In this document: in pieces, positions 31,153 through 41,336 of the stretch
Position numbering within the stretch: position 1 is the first letter of the stretch
Layout: the number at the start of each line of letters is the position of its first letter
From: Thermoproteota archaeon
GTDB lineage: Archaea > Thermoproteota > Korarchaeia > Korarchaeales > Korarchaeaceae
Assembly: GCA_027491555.1 (NCBI GenBank)
Contig: JAOZGN010000006.1
Span: 34,919 to 98,918 of the forward strand
Length of the DNA stretch: 64,000 bases
Direction: 5' to 3'
Notes under the pieces: model-generated
Databases searched by the model: none
What the model saw: only the letters and a program-made list of their open reading frames with translations
What the model was told of the DNA's origin: nothing
Position numbers and translations under genes: made by a program

Positions 31153-34100
31153 TTCAGCTCACCCTCCCCTTCGAAGATCGTGGGCGAGAGCAGCAGAACC
31201 TCCAGCCCGAGTTCGCGGGCCACGGAGGCTGCCAGCAAATCAGAGAGGACCACGGCCGTCGCCCCTCGGGTGACCGCCGCTATCAGGTTTGTGGCAGACT
31301 CTAGGCTCATTCCCGTGGTCCTCGCGAGCATGAGGGCCTGAACGAGGGCACCCTCCTCCAAATCGTGCACTTCTACCGTGCCCCTTCTTATGAGGTCGGC
31401 CAGCGTCGGGCCGACCGTTGAGTCGGCCAATAGGTCGTTGGCGGCTGGGCTAGTCACGAGAGCCAGTTCTCTCACGCCTGAGAGGCTCCCGGGGCCCCCC
31501 GTAAGTATCGCAAAGCGAATGGAACGCGAGTCGTAGAGCACGAGCCTCCGCCTCCTAAGTCCCAAAGATATCAAAAGAAAAGCCAGCATGGGGAGGGCGG
31601 AGGCGCCTCCCACGGCGGCCGTGAGGAAGGTGGGAGGCACCCTCACCACGCTTGAGGCCATCAATCCGAACTCTGGTAGCTCTGCCACGTTGATAACGTC
31701 CCCAGCCAAGCCCGGTGGGAGCTTGACCAAGTAGGTGACGGTTGCCGGCGTGCCTGCCCGCGCAGGCCTCAGGGCGATCTTCAGGACATTCTTAGCTGGC
31801 TCCCTCGACGCGTACTCCACCCCGTGTGTTGAGACGCTCTCAGGCAGGAGCGACGCGGCCTCGGGGAGTCTATCGACAACCACGACATCCACCGGCCCAC
31901 CGCGCACGTAGACCGAGACCGTGTACCTGATCGTCTGGTTTCCAAGGTACGTGCCCACCTTGCTGATCACGGGGCCCAGCGTCGGCGGGGGTCGCACGCC
32001 TATCCTGTACGTCGCCGTATAGTTCTGGGTGTACGCCACGTTAATGAGGGACCCTCCCGCCCCCGCCGTCACCACCGCGTGGAAGACCGCGGCGAAAGCC
32101 CTTCCAGGTGGAAGTTCGGACACCTTCCAGACAAGTCGGCCCGGCGCGGTTTGGTGGGGGGGTGGACTGGCCGAACCCTCGACGAAGGTCAGCCCCGCCG
32201 GGAGGACATCTACCAGGGTAAGGTTGGCGGCAGAGCCGTTGCCCACATTTGTCAATACGATCCTGCAGCTGACAACATCTCCTATCGTCACCTCTGCCGG
32301 CGAGCACTCCTTGGATATCGAGAGCCTGGCCAATTCAAGCGGCCTCGCAGGAGACGCCGCGGGCGCCGGTCCCGGAGGCCTGACGATGACTACCGGAGCC
32401 CTGGCAACCACCTCTCCGCCGTAGAGAACGACGTTGTACACGGTGGCGGATCCGACCGGGAGGGAGGAGACTGTTGCGCTGAAAGACAGGGTCCACTCGC
32501 CTCCCGGGGGGAGGGGGGGGAGGGTCCACCTGAGGATCGAACCTAAGATCTCTGGCTCAACGGAGACTCCGCTCACGCTTGAGGAGCCGGGCACATATGT
32601 CAGCTCCTCCGGAAGCTCGTCCTCTAGGATTATGATCCCGCTCTCAGACCCTCCAACGTTCCTCACGGTGATCGTGAAGGTCACCGCGTCTCCCATGGAC
32701 GCGACGCCCGGTTCAGCATACTTGGAGAACGTCAGTTCGGGCGGGGAGGGAGGTCTCGCTCCCTCGCACGAGAGGTTGGGCTCCAGCAGCGTGGCCTTGA
32801 CGAGGTACGTCCCATTCACGGCCTCGATCAGGGGAACCTGGACTCCACCCACCACAGGCACGACTGTGAAGTTAGCCGTGGCGTAGTACTCCGGTACCCC
32901 TTTGGCGAGCGCATCTGGCCTCCATGGGCCGACCCAGATCTCACCGGGTGAGATCGCCTCGCCGGGTGTGTAGCAGAAGACCGGCTCGCCAGCGGGCGGG
33001 GGGGACCCCCTCCACACGCACACCTCCGTCAGGTTGTAGACGAGATCCCTAGCTAGGTTCGTGAAGCTGGCCCTCACAGAGTAGCCCTCCTCGGACAGGT
33101 TTTTCTCCACATTCAGCGCCGCCGCCCCAACGGCGTGGACGCCCCTTATCCGATGGAGAAGCATCGCATCATCTCTCCTGAAGGTGAGGGACCCCTGTGG
33201 AAACTGCTCGGCACCGGTCAGCCTAGCTGATCCGGTTATGACGAGTTCTAGGGTCTCTCCTGAGTTGACATCCCCTATGTCCCACTCGATCGAGTCTGCT
33301 GAGAGGCTCACCGATCCTCCGGTCGAGGTGACCGATCCGGGGGTGAACCAGGCCGGGATAGGCTTCAGCAGGCTCACGTTTCTGAGCCGGTCGGTGAACC
33401 GGAGGGTTATCCGGAGCGTGAGGTTCGTTGACTCGCCGCAGGCTGGGGTGGAGGGCGTGACCGCCTCGAGCGCCGACACCGGCGGAGTTAGAAGACCCGG
33501 ATCCACCTCGTACCTCCATCTCCGATAGTCTCCCGGCCTGAGTTCCGGTACGTGGAGGGGCGGGGAGACTGGCGAGTCGCTTGGGGTAGGGTAGTCGGGG
33601 TAGAACTCCATCCCGACAGAGTCCAGTCGAATCCATATGTCTGAGACGACGTCGCCGGTCGGATTGGAGACCGTCAGAAATCCCCAGACCCTCCTGACCT
33701 CGTAGGTCGAGTCCGGGTAGAGCACGACGTCGACGAACTCAGAGGCCGATATGTTCAGGTAGCTCTCCGTCGGGTCAACTCCCAGGGTAAAGGCCTCGGA
33801 CAGGTTGTAGTCCACCAACCCACAGGCAGACGACCTGAGGGTGTAGGTGATGAGCTGGCTGGAGTCGGGGGACCCAGACGGGCCGAGGTCGACCGACCAC
33901 CAGTACACGCCGCCGGAATTTCCCTGGTATGGGGGCGTGGGAGACTCGATCAGCATGTTCGCCGGAACGACGTCGTACACCCTCACCCCAGGCGCAGGCG
34001 TCGGATTCCGGTTGGTGACGTTCAGCGTGACCTCGTAGTAGCAGGGGGCCGTCGGGGTGAGGGACTTCCTAACGGAGACATTCAGCCTCACCCCTCCTAT

Positions 34101-37100
34101 CCTTGCGCTCGGGCCGAACTCCGAGGTTCCGGCGGCCGAGAGGGTGGTGGTGCCAGTTAGCAGGCTGCCGGCCTCGGGTCTCAGCCTTGCGGGGAGTGAA
34201 GACACAGGGATCCAGCCTGAGAACTCCCCGTTGGCGTCGGTGCTGAGGCTCCCGAGGTAGGCGAACCCCTCCCCGTAGTATCTGGAACCATAGAGGTTGC
34301 CGTCGAAGTTGTCTCCCGCCTGAGAGTTGTTGACCATAAAGATCTCCACGGTCGCGCCGGCGAACTCCGGAGACCCAGACCCGGCCGACTCGGAGTTCAC
34401 GAACCCCTCCACGTACACATGGGTTCCGTTGTAGGCCGCGAAGGTGATCACCGGGTAGTCCACCTTCAGGTTCGGGGCCCCGGGGTTGAGTGCCCCGTCG
34501 TTGACGGTCACATGATCCCCGTTCGGGTTCCCCGCGCCCGCAAGGGTGGTGTTATCGATGTCCACACCCAGCCCGGTGTTGTTGAACATCGAGTTCTGGG
34601 TCAGGTCGTTGTCTAGGGCGTTGCCCGGCGACCCCCAACTGGGTGGAGGTACGGTCCTCGCTACGACGACCCCGCCCCCGTAGTTGGAGTAGATCACGTT
34701 GCGGCTGACTACACTGTGGTTTCCAAACAGCCTCACCCCGCCAGCCTCGCCCTGGTAAGGCTCCCAGCCGTTGAGCGTGATGTTGTTTTCTTCTATTCTC
34801 ATGCCGCCAAGCGCGAACCAGCTGTCAATTCCGTAGCACGTGTTGTTGGCTATGAGGTTTACCCTCACTTCGACCCCGCTGGCCGCGGCCTCCATCGACA
34901 TTCCATCGGGACCTCCCGACGAGGCCGGGTCGAACACCTGCTTCAAGCCGTTGGAGGTTATCAGGCATCCTTGAACCAAGCCGGAGGACACCGTCGATCC
35001 CGTGAAGTGGATTCCGGTTCCCCAGTTGTAGGAGACGACGGAGTAGAGGACCTGGGACGAGTCGCCCTCTACTAAGATCCCCATTCTGGAGTTTCTCCAC
35101 TCTCCCTCCGATCCGGGATCGCGTCCGTCCGGCCTCGCGCCAACGAAGCACCCGTAGATCACCGTCCCCGTCGCCGAAGACTTCACCCTCACGGCTCCGC
35201 CCGATCCATAGCTCGAATAGAATCCGTAGATTGACAGGTTTGCTATCTTCACCGAGCTTGCTCCTTCTACCACCAGTCCCTCGAGGTTCATGCCTTTGCC
35301 GTAGATGGCGACCTCGGGCAGGCTGTAGCGTGGGAGCGAAGGTTCATCCCCGGTCCCCGGAACTCCGTCGGGACCGGTTCCTACCGCACCTGCGGGTCCG
35401 AGCGCCCCCGGGTTGGCGTCGTTGATCGAGAGGGAGGGGGTGAATACGGTTCCGTTAACCTCGGTGCCGCCGTCGGTGATTGTGGGGAGCTGGCCGAGCG
35501 AGGAGTTGACGTCAATCCTCCACCAAGAGTGCGATGGATCGGGCTGGACGTTCGGAGGGGTCATGAACACAAACCAGCTCCTATCACCTCCGGAGATCGC
35601 GTTTGCATTCTGGAGAAACTGTCTCAGGGTTCCCTGCGCCACCCTGGGGTTCAGGGGGTCGTGATCGGCGTCCAACGTGTTGACGATTACGTCGAAGCTG
35701 AAGCCAAAGTCGAGGCTCTCCCCTATGTAGTCGCCAGCGGAGACCAGTGAGACATGCTCACACCTTGTTCCAGGCCTCCAAAGCGTCAGCTCGTCGACGT
35801 AGTACTCATATCCGCCGTGAATGACTATTCTGTCGAAGGATGTGTATGTTGTATCGGTAGCCCTCACTTGCGCCAGAAGGTCGCCGCTCAGATCGTACAC
35901 TTGGAATGCGATTGTACCGTTAGCGAAGAAGATCATCTTCCAAAAGTACCACTCGTCCTCGGGCGGATCCCAAGAGACGCGGGGGGATATCCTGGTCGGC
36001 GCCCCCCCGTCCCTCCTGTCTATCCAGATCCTTCCTCTGCGGTGATCCACCGTGAACGTGTAGCCGTTGAACGAGGAGTCCTCCAGACCAATCCTGTCCC
36101 TGCTCCCCCCAGCCCAGAGGCTCGGCCTGTAGGCGTAGCCTTGGAGGATCACCCCGCGGCCGACAGTTCCGCCGAGGAGCTTGTACCCTCCGTTGGGGTC
36201 GTTCCTCAAGTCCTTCTTCAGGCTGAACGATCCCTCGTAAGCCTGCTCATCGGACTGGTAGACGGTCCCGGCACCGTAGTCCGACCAGCCGGCCCACGTC
36301 TCGAACCCGTCGGAAAAGATGACCTCCAGGCTGCAGGCGTCGCTAACCTCTGGAGCCCTCCCACCGAAGTCTGGGGAGCCAGTGTGGGCGGCGCCGTCCC
36401 AGCTAACGACGTACGTTCCCTCCGCCCAGGTCTCGGTCCAGTCTCTGCCAGCGTTGAGGCCCCTCGGCGAGGTGACGGTCCTGGAGTCGACGGCTATCCA
36501 GTAGGTGTCGTTTCTGGCTAGGAAGCTGTAGCCTCCAGCTGAGCTCGTCTCCGTCACTCGGACGAGTGAGTCGGTCAGGGGATCAAAGCTTCCGTCCCCG
36601 TTGTCCAAGAACAGCCCTAATCTGGCGCCAGAAACCGGTAGATCTACTCCCGGAGAGAACCCGCTGGCCAGAGGCCATTCATCTTCAAAGACTATTCCGG
36701 ACAGGTTCGCCCTGACCTCAAAGGTCAGCTCGTCCACGTTGAAGAAGTCGGTGTAGTTCACCTCGTCCGGCCTCCCGGGTATGTGAATCAGGCCGTCGTA
36801 CGAGGGGGAGAGGATCGACGCGGAGGAGTCGTTCGCGAGGACGACTATTCTCCAGTCTCCGAGGCGATCTCCGGGAGATATCGAATAGACGTTGTCGTTC
36901 GTAAAGATCCCGTCTCCAGCGACGGCGTCACCGTGAGTTCCGTCGTCGTACAGCGCCGCAGACGAGACGAGAGCGCCTGAAGGGTCATACACGCGCGCCA
37001 ATATGCCGCCGGTGGGCGCCGCGTCAACGCGTGCGACGACCTTGAGCGGCCCAAAAGTCTGCAGCTCCCGGGGCTCGGTCAGGTTGACCCCGAAGCCCTC

Positions 37101-40100
37101 CACCATGTCCGCCTGAACCGTCGCAGAGAGGTTGCACCAGATCAGGTTGTCGATGTAGGCCCAAGTCTTGTACCAGTCGTCCGAGTAGGTGTGCACGGTA
37201 AAGTTGACGCGGATCGTCTGCCCCGCGTAGGGCGTGAGATCGTAGTCCGTCGCTATCCACCAGCCAGAGTCTGCGAAGGTCCCGTAGGAATAACCCACAT
37301 TGGGGTTGTATACCAATATCGTGTCCAGCGTGTTACCGGCTAGGTCTCTGATAGTCACGACGAGGTAGTCGAAATACGACGAGTCCCAAGACTCAACCCT
37401 GAACCAGAAGGTAAGGTTTCCTCCCCCGCTCGGGACGGTTATCTCATATGCAGCCCACGTGTCCTCGCCGCTGGATGTGTAGTCCTCAGGCACGTCGACC
37501 CTGTACCCGAGGACAAGAGAGTAGTCCCCCACGGCGGGCAGGCCGTCGTCCACGATGAAGCGAGGGTTCGGAGGGGGGGATCCGAGGGTTCCGCCGTCGA
37601 TCGTGTAGGGTCCCCTGGGGCTAGCCTGTATGATCGACGAGATCCCGGCTGGGGATTGCCCGTAGAGCCAGTAAGACAGATCCCCTAGGTCCACCCCAGT
37701 GTTCAGCGTGTTGTAGACGGGCTTGGCGCCGTTCTCCAAGATGTCGAAGTAGACGTAGAAGGTCTCCTGCGCGGTCAGGTCGTTTGGGAGCAGGAACTTG
37801 ATTGTCCCGGTTCCCCGGCCGGTCGGGATGTACTCCTGCTTTGGAACCAGGCTCCCGCTCGGGTCGACCACCCTCACCGAGTTGTTGTCGAAGGTCCCCG
37901 AGACGTTAAGGTCGGTCAGGAGGTCCGTGAAGTTGACCTCCACGACGACCATCTGATACTGGTAGCCCGCGGGCACCGTGATGGGAACCCTGTAGTGCCA
38001 GTCGTCGCCGGAGTTGGGACCGTCGGGGTCCCACCACTCGGGGACGCCGTAGAGAACGTAGTAGTACCTGTTAGGGTCGTCGTAGAATACGAGAGTGGAG
38101 CCCCTCTGGTACCAGATCTCTACCTTGCGAGTCTCGTTTCCCAGGGCCAGAACCTCCTTCACTACAGCCCCAGGCGGCAGATCGACCGTGATCCGCCTCC
38201 ACTCTCCGTCACTCTTGTTGGCCAGCTCCACAAGGATCTTGCCCGGGGAGAGGAGGATCTGCCTGGAGGGCGGCGCGGCCGGGGCACCGTTCAGGAGGGC
38301 CTCCACTATCGCCATGCCCGCGGAGTCAAACCAGAACTCCCCGCCGGAGACCTCGAAGTCGGCGCCCCTCCAGTGAACCGTGACGTGCCTGGCCTTGAGG
38401 CCAATCCTATGAGACCCCGGCCGCCTAACCTCCAGCCAGCGGACCAGCCACGTGCCGTCCTCCCCCTTGGCCTCGAACTCGGACAGGACCCTCACCAGGG
38501 CAGGCTTCTTTGGCTGCTTAGGCGCCTTCTCGGGGGCGGGAATCCCGGAGACGCCAACGCCCCCCCTCCCGGGGGGACCGCGCTCCTGGGAGGGTGGAAG
38601 CTCCACAACGATGATCAGTGAGACCTTCCCGTCGCTCCGGCCGTCGGGGTCCCCTGGGCCTCCGTCGTTCAGGGAGATCGTCCTTCCCTCCACCCCGTAC
38701 CGCGCTCTGAGGGGCGCCCCGTTCGGCCCCACTACAACGAGGACCCCCTCCACGCCGGAAAGTCTGAGTTCGGCGGAGAAGCCGGGCTCTCCCTCGAGAT
38801 TGAGCAGCAGACCGACCACGTTGTCGCGCCCTCCCCAGAGACCCTCCGGCGGTTCGACGACCCGCGCGTCAGAGATGCAGGCTCCCTCAGCCGCCAGCGT
38901 GACCCCTCCAACCGACGCCACCGGCGCGCACGGCCCAGGCGGCTGCCTCACCGCGATGGCGCATGATTCGAAAGCGCGAAGGCCACCCAGGGTGGCGCTT
39001 ACCTCCAGCGTGTAGTTCCCGGGCTCCAGCGGGCCGAGGGATAGGGTGAAGTTGCCCGGCGCGGGCGCCGAGAGGGCCCCACGGAGAGCCTCCTCACCGC
39101 CACGACCGCTGAGCGCGTACTCAACAGACGCGTTGCCGGGCGGGGCGCCGGAAAGGAGCAGACCGACCTCGACCGAGACCTCCTCGCCGGATAGGAACTC
39201 GAGCACCTCAGGGAGTCGGATCTCGAGGGTGGCGTTCAGAGAGGGCGCGCCGGGCGGGAGGACTACGAACCCCTCGACTCTGGCCGAGAGGCCGCGCCAG
39301 GTGGCCAGCACCGAGAAGGAGTAGTTCCCGGGCGGGAGATCCGGCAGCGTCAGCGCGGCCAGCCCGTCCTCTGTCGTCCCTGAGGCGGAGAAGTTCGCGG
39401 GGCCCGTGAGGGTGAGATTCACGCCCGCTCCAGACAGAGGTCCAGCAGCGACGGCCTTGACGCTCACCACGGCCAGCCCGACCGACGCGTTCAACCCCAC
39501 GTTCAGAACGTCAACCCACAGCGGGACTTCCGCAATCCCGACGGACCCCGCCCTCCACCCACGGGCGAGGAGGTCGTACCTCCCGAGCTCGACGACGCTC
39601 GTCAGGGGGTACTCCGCCAGCCAGGTTGACTCGTTCACCTGGACTGGGTCCAGCCGGATGACCCTCCCTCCGGGCGTGACCAGGGACACGTTGACACCCT
39701 CGAGGGACATGTTCGCGGTTATCCAAGCTGAGATGGACTCACCGGGAGCGTATGCGTCCCTCTGGAGGTGTATCCTGAGCTCAACCTTGGGTGAGGGGAC
39801 CGTCGCCAGCAGCTCTGTGCTCCCGACTATGCCCCTGGAGTCGACGGCCCGAAGATCCAAGCTGTACGTCCCAGGCATCCAGGGCTCGAAGCTGACGTTG
39901 GCGGATCCAGAGACCGGAACATCCGTCAGCGCCATAGACGCGTTGTCTGGGCCGACGACGACGAGCGAAACGTTGGCCTCTACGGGCCTCCCGGTCCGGG
40001 CGCTCTCGACACTCACGGCGACCGTGCAGACGTCCCACCCGCACGACCAGTCCGCTGAGAGGAGGATCGAGTCGACCGTGAAGTTGGCGACGGCCTCCAG

Positions 40101-40475
40101 CTCTCCGACCTCGGCCCTCAGGTAGTAGACCCCAAGGGGGATTGGCGAGATCAGGGGGAGTGGAAAGCTGAGGGTCCAGGTCCCGTCTACCTCGCGCAGG
40201 TAGGCCGAGAGGTTGATCGTACGGTTGTCGGGTGTTATCAGCAGCACGGTGGGGCTGGGGGCCCCCTGGAGAGAGAGGTTGGCCGTCACGTTCTCCCAGG
40301 GGTTGAGGTAGTCCCTAGCCAGCACAATCGAGATGCCCCCGCCTCGGGCCGCGGTCGGGGTCGGAGGGCTGAACTCCTGGGCTCTCGCGGCCTCGGCCGA
40401 GCGCAGGCTCGGATGAGCCGCGGCTATTACGAGAGCCGCCAGCAGCAGACCTGCGAACTCGGCCGACGGCCTCAC
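31149..40475 (-). CDS. Giant modular surface protein with one C-terminal membrane segment and a cytoplasmic domain
   Basis: 3108 aa. By eye: signal peptide 1-33; repeated Ig-like domains to about 510; a Lys/Pro-rich linker near 670; DUF2341-like domain about 820-900; jelly-roll domain about 925-1115; an 'anchor X'-like module about 1140-1230 (DDGTHGDAVAGDGIF); SdrD/Cna-B-like domain about 1250-1375; second jelly roll about 1380-1570; right-handed beta helix about 1605-2000 after TLRQFLQNANAISGG; then DUF11 repeats about 2120-2950 (KYAEPGVASMGDAVTFTITV; ECSPAEVTIGDVVSCRIVL). A membrane segment (about 2949-2970) and an Arg cluster lead to a 130-residue inside domain that looks PIN-like. Paired cysteines and many sequons fit an extracellular stalk or adhesin. 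It is 14 bp behind the 271-aa gene. Confidence 0.85.
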   Translation of the reverse strand: MRPSAEFAGLLLAALVIAAAHPSLRSAEAARAQEFSPPTPTAARGGGISIVLARDYLNPWENVTANLSLQGAPSPTVLLITPDNRTINLSAYLREVDGTWTLSFPLPLISPIPLGVYYLRAEVGELEAVANFTVDSILLSADWSCGWDVCTVAVSVESARTGRPVEANVSLVVVGPDNASMALTDVPVSGSANVSFEPWMPGTYSLDLRAVDSRGIVGSTELLATVPSPKVELRIHLQRDAYAPGESISAWITANMSLEGVNVSLVTPGGRVIRLDPVQVNESTWLAEYPLTSVVELGRYDLLARGWRAGSVGIAEVPLWVDVLNVGLNASVGLAVVSVKAVAAGPLSGAGVNLTLTGPANFSASGTTEDGLAALTLPDLPPGNYSFSVLATWRGLSARVEGFVVLPPGAPSLNATLEIRLPEVLEFLSGEEVSVEVGLLLSGAPPGNASVEYALSGRGGEEALRGALSAPAPGNFTLSLGPLEPGNYTLEVSATLGGLRAFESCAIAVRQPPGPCAPVASVGGVTLAAEGACISDARVVEPPEGLWGGRDNVVGLLLNLEGEPGFSAELRLSGVEGVLVVVGPNGAPLRARYGVEGRTISLNDGGPGDPDGRSDGKVSLIIVVELPPSQERGPPGRGGVGVSGIPAPEKAPKQPKKPALVRVLSEFEAKGEDGTWLVRWLEVRRPGSHRIGLKARHVTVHWRGADFEVSGGEFWFDSAGMAIVEALLNGAPAAPPSRQILLSPGKILVELANKSDGEWRRITVDLPPGAVVKEVLALGNETRKVEIWYQRGSTLVFYDDPNRYYYVLYGVPEWWDPDGPNSGDDWHYRVPITVPAGYQYQMVVVEVNFTDLLTDLNVSGTFDNNSVRVVDPSGSLVPKQEYIPTGRGTGTIKFLLPNDLTAQETFYVYFDILENGAKPVYNTLNTGVDLGDLSYWLYGQSPAGISSIIQASPRGPYTIDGGTLGSPPPNPRFIVDDGLPAVGDYSLVLGYRVDVPEDYTSSGEDTWAAYEITVPSGGGNLTFWFRVESWDSSYFDYLVVTIRDLAGNTLDTILVYNPNVGYSYGTFADSGWWIATDYDLTPYAGQTIRVNFTVHTYSDDWYKTWAYIDNLIWCNLSATVQADMVEGFGVNLTEPRELQTFGPLKVVARVDAAPTGGILARVYDPSGALVSSAALYDDGTHGDAVAGDGIFTNDNVYSISPGDRLGDWRIVVLANDSSASILSPSYDGLIHIPGRPDEVNYTDFFNVDELTFEVRANLSGIVFEDEWPLASGFSPGVDLPVSGARLGLFLDNGDGSFDPLTDSLVRVTETSSAGGYSFLARNDTYWIAVDSRTVTSPRGLNAGRDWTETWAEGTYVVSWDGAAHTGSPDFGGRAPEVSDACSLEVIFSDGFETWAGWSDYGAGTVYQSDEQAYEGSFSLKKDLRNDPNGGYKLLGGTVGRGVILQGYAYRPSLWAGGSRDRIGLEDSSFNGYTFTVDHRRGRIWIDRRDGGAPTRISPRVSWDPPEDEWYFWKMIFFANGTIAFQVYDLSGDLLAQVRATDTTYTSFDRIVIHGGYEYYVDELTLWRPGTRCEHVSLVSAGDYIGESLDFGFSFDVIVNTLDADHDPLNPRVAQGTLRQFLQNANAISGGDRSWFVFMTPPNVQPDPSHSWWRIDVNSSLGQLPTITDGGTEVNGTVFTPSLSINDANPGALGPAGAVGTGPDGVPGTGDEPSLPRYSLPEVAIYGKGMNLEGLVVEGASSVKIANLSIYGFYSSYGSGGAVRVKSSATGTVIYGCFVGARPDGRDPGSEGEWRNSRMGILVEGDSSQVLYSVVSYNWGTGIHFTGSTVSSGLVQGCLITSNGLKQVFDPASSGGPDGMSMEAAASGVEVRVNLIANNTCYGIDSWFALGGMRIEENNITLNGWEPYQGEAGGVRLFGNHSVVSRNVIYSNYGGGVVVARTVPPPSWGSPGNALDNDLTQNSMFNNTGLGVDIDNTTLAGAGNPNGDHVTVNDGALNPGAPNLKVDYPVITFAAYNGTHVYVEGFVNSESAGSGSPEFAGATVEIFMVNNSQAGDNFDGNLYGSRYYGEGFAYLGSLSTDANGEFSGWIPVSSLPARLRPEAGSLLTGTTTLSAAGTSEFGPSARIGGVRLNVSVRKSLTPTAPCYYEVTLNVTNRNPTPAPGVRVYDVVPANMLIESPTPPYQGNSGGVYWWSVDLGPSGSPDSSQLITYTLRSSACGLVDYNLSEAFTLGVDPTESYLNISASEFVDVVLYPDSTYEVRRVWGFLTVSNPTGDVVSDIWIRLDSVGMEFYPDYPTPSDSPVSPPLHVPELRPGDYRRWRYEVDPGLLTPPVSALEAVTPSTPACGESTNLTLRITLRFTDRLRNVSLLKPIPAWFTPGSVTSTGGSVSLSADSIEWDIGDVNSGETLELVITGSARLTGAEQFPQGSLTFRRDDAMLLHRIRGVHAVGAAALNVEKNLSEEGYSVRASFTNLARDLVYNLTEVCVWRGSPPPAGEPVFCYTPGEAISPGEIWVGPWRPDALAKGVPEYYATANFTVVPVVGGVQVPLIEAVNGTYLVKATLLEPNLSCEGARPPSPPELTFSKYAEPGVASMGDAVTFTITVRNVGGSESGIIILEDELPEELTYVPGSSSVSGVSVEPEILGSILRWTLPPLPPGGEWTLSFSATVSSLPVGSATVYNVVLYGGEVVARAPVVIVRPPGPAPAASPARPLELARLSISKECSPAEVTIGDVVSCRIVLTNVGNGSAANLTLVDVLPAGLTFVEGSASPPPHQTAPGRLVWKVSELPPGRAFAAVFHAVVTAGAGGSLINVAYTQNYTATYRIGVRPPPTLGPVISKVGTYLGNQTIRYTVSVYVRGGPVDVVVVDRLPEAASLLPESVSTHGVEYASREPAKNVLKIALRPARAGTPATVTYLVKLPPGLAGDVINVAELPEFGLMASSVVRVPPTFLTAAVGGASALPMLAFLLISLGLRRRRLVLYDSRSIRFAILTGGPGSLSGVRELALVTSPAANDLLADSTVGPTLADLIRRGTVEVHDLEEGALVQALMLARTTGMSLESATNLIAAVTRGATAVVLSDLLAASVARELGLEVLLLSPTIFEGEGELK

Positions 40476-40489
40476 GGGCTCTTCCCCCC

Positions 40490-41305
40490 TCAGGGTGGCC
40501 TCTCCCTTGGGGCGAGACGAGGCCTTCTACCCTCGGACCTCCTGAGGGCCCGAGAGGCGATTAAGACGAGCATGACCACTATCAAGGCCCCCCAAAAGGC
40601 CAGGTATCCCTTGATGGGGAGCATGGGTAGTGGGAGGGGGCTGAACTCCACCCATACCCTCACCCTCCCGCCCTCGGGCAGCCCCGACAAGTCCCACTCC
40701 ACCGACTCGCCCCCGGACCTAGGGCCGGGTGAGGCGTAGGTCACCCTGGAACCGGACGGAGGGAAGATGACCACCCTCCCCCTCTCGACCCTGTTGGAGA
40801 TCGGCCCTATCCCAAAGGCGAACTCGTCAAACAGCACACCGCGCGCCACCCCGTTCTCTATCCTGAAGGAGAGCTCGAAGGACTCCCTCTGACCCGGTCT
40901 GAGGGGCTGCCACAGGGAGTAGCGGAGGACCAGGGAACCGTTCTCCCAGAGCGGAACGACCTCCATGTCAACGTTCCTGGTCAGGTCCCTCGCCGAGAGG
41001 ACGGTCACCGAGAGGTTGACCCTCCTCTGGCCGGGCAGCGGGAGGCCGCCAGCGCTCCTCTGCCTGATCCCCGAGACGGGCAGCTTCCCGTACCCGGGCA
41101 CCACCGGGACCCGGCCGTCGTTCCGCAGGGTGGCCCTCACCGTGACGGTCACCGTGCCGTCCTCCGAGACCCGCGCCGTCACCTCGAGCCTCTCGTACAC
41201 GAGCGGATTGTACTCCCCCTGCGCGGCGAGGGCGTGCAGGGTGGGGAGGCACAGGGCTATCACGAGCGCTGACGCGAAAAAAGCGTGGAGGGGACGGGAG
41301 GGCAT
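40490..41305 (-). CDS. Secreted membrane-anchored surface protein
   Basis: 271 aa. Signal peptide MPSRPLHAFFASALVIALCLPTLHALA (first residues shown across the h-region), an extracytoplasmic beta-sandwich region (LEVTARVSEDGTVTVTVRATLRNDG; LSFRIENGVARGVLFDEF), one membrane segment (about 235-255, LAFWGALIVVMLVLIAS) and a basic tail. The frame is open upstream to 41476, but those residues are a low-complexity antisense read of the neighbour, and ATG 41305 begins a proper signal peptide. It sits between the 721-aa and 3108-aa genes with gaps of 31 and 14 bp, so it is the small member of a surface-protein trio. No family recognised. Confidence 0.8.
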   Translation of the reverse strand: MPSRPLHAFFASALVIALCLPTLHALAAQGEYNPLVYERLEVTARVSEDGTVTVTVRATLRNDGRVPVVPGYGKLPVSGIRQRSAGGLPLPGQRRVNLSVTVLSARDLTRNVDMEVVPLWENGSLVLRYSLWQPLRPGQRESFELSFRIENGVARGVLFDEFAFGIGPISNRVERGRVVIFPPSGSRVTYASPGPRSGGESVEWDLSGLPEGGRVRVWVEFSPLPLPMLPIKGYLAFWGALIVVMLVLIASRALRRSEGRRPRLAPRERPP

Positions 41306-41336
41306 AGCCCGACGCCCCGCTAGTCGGGAAAAAAGT

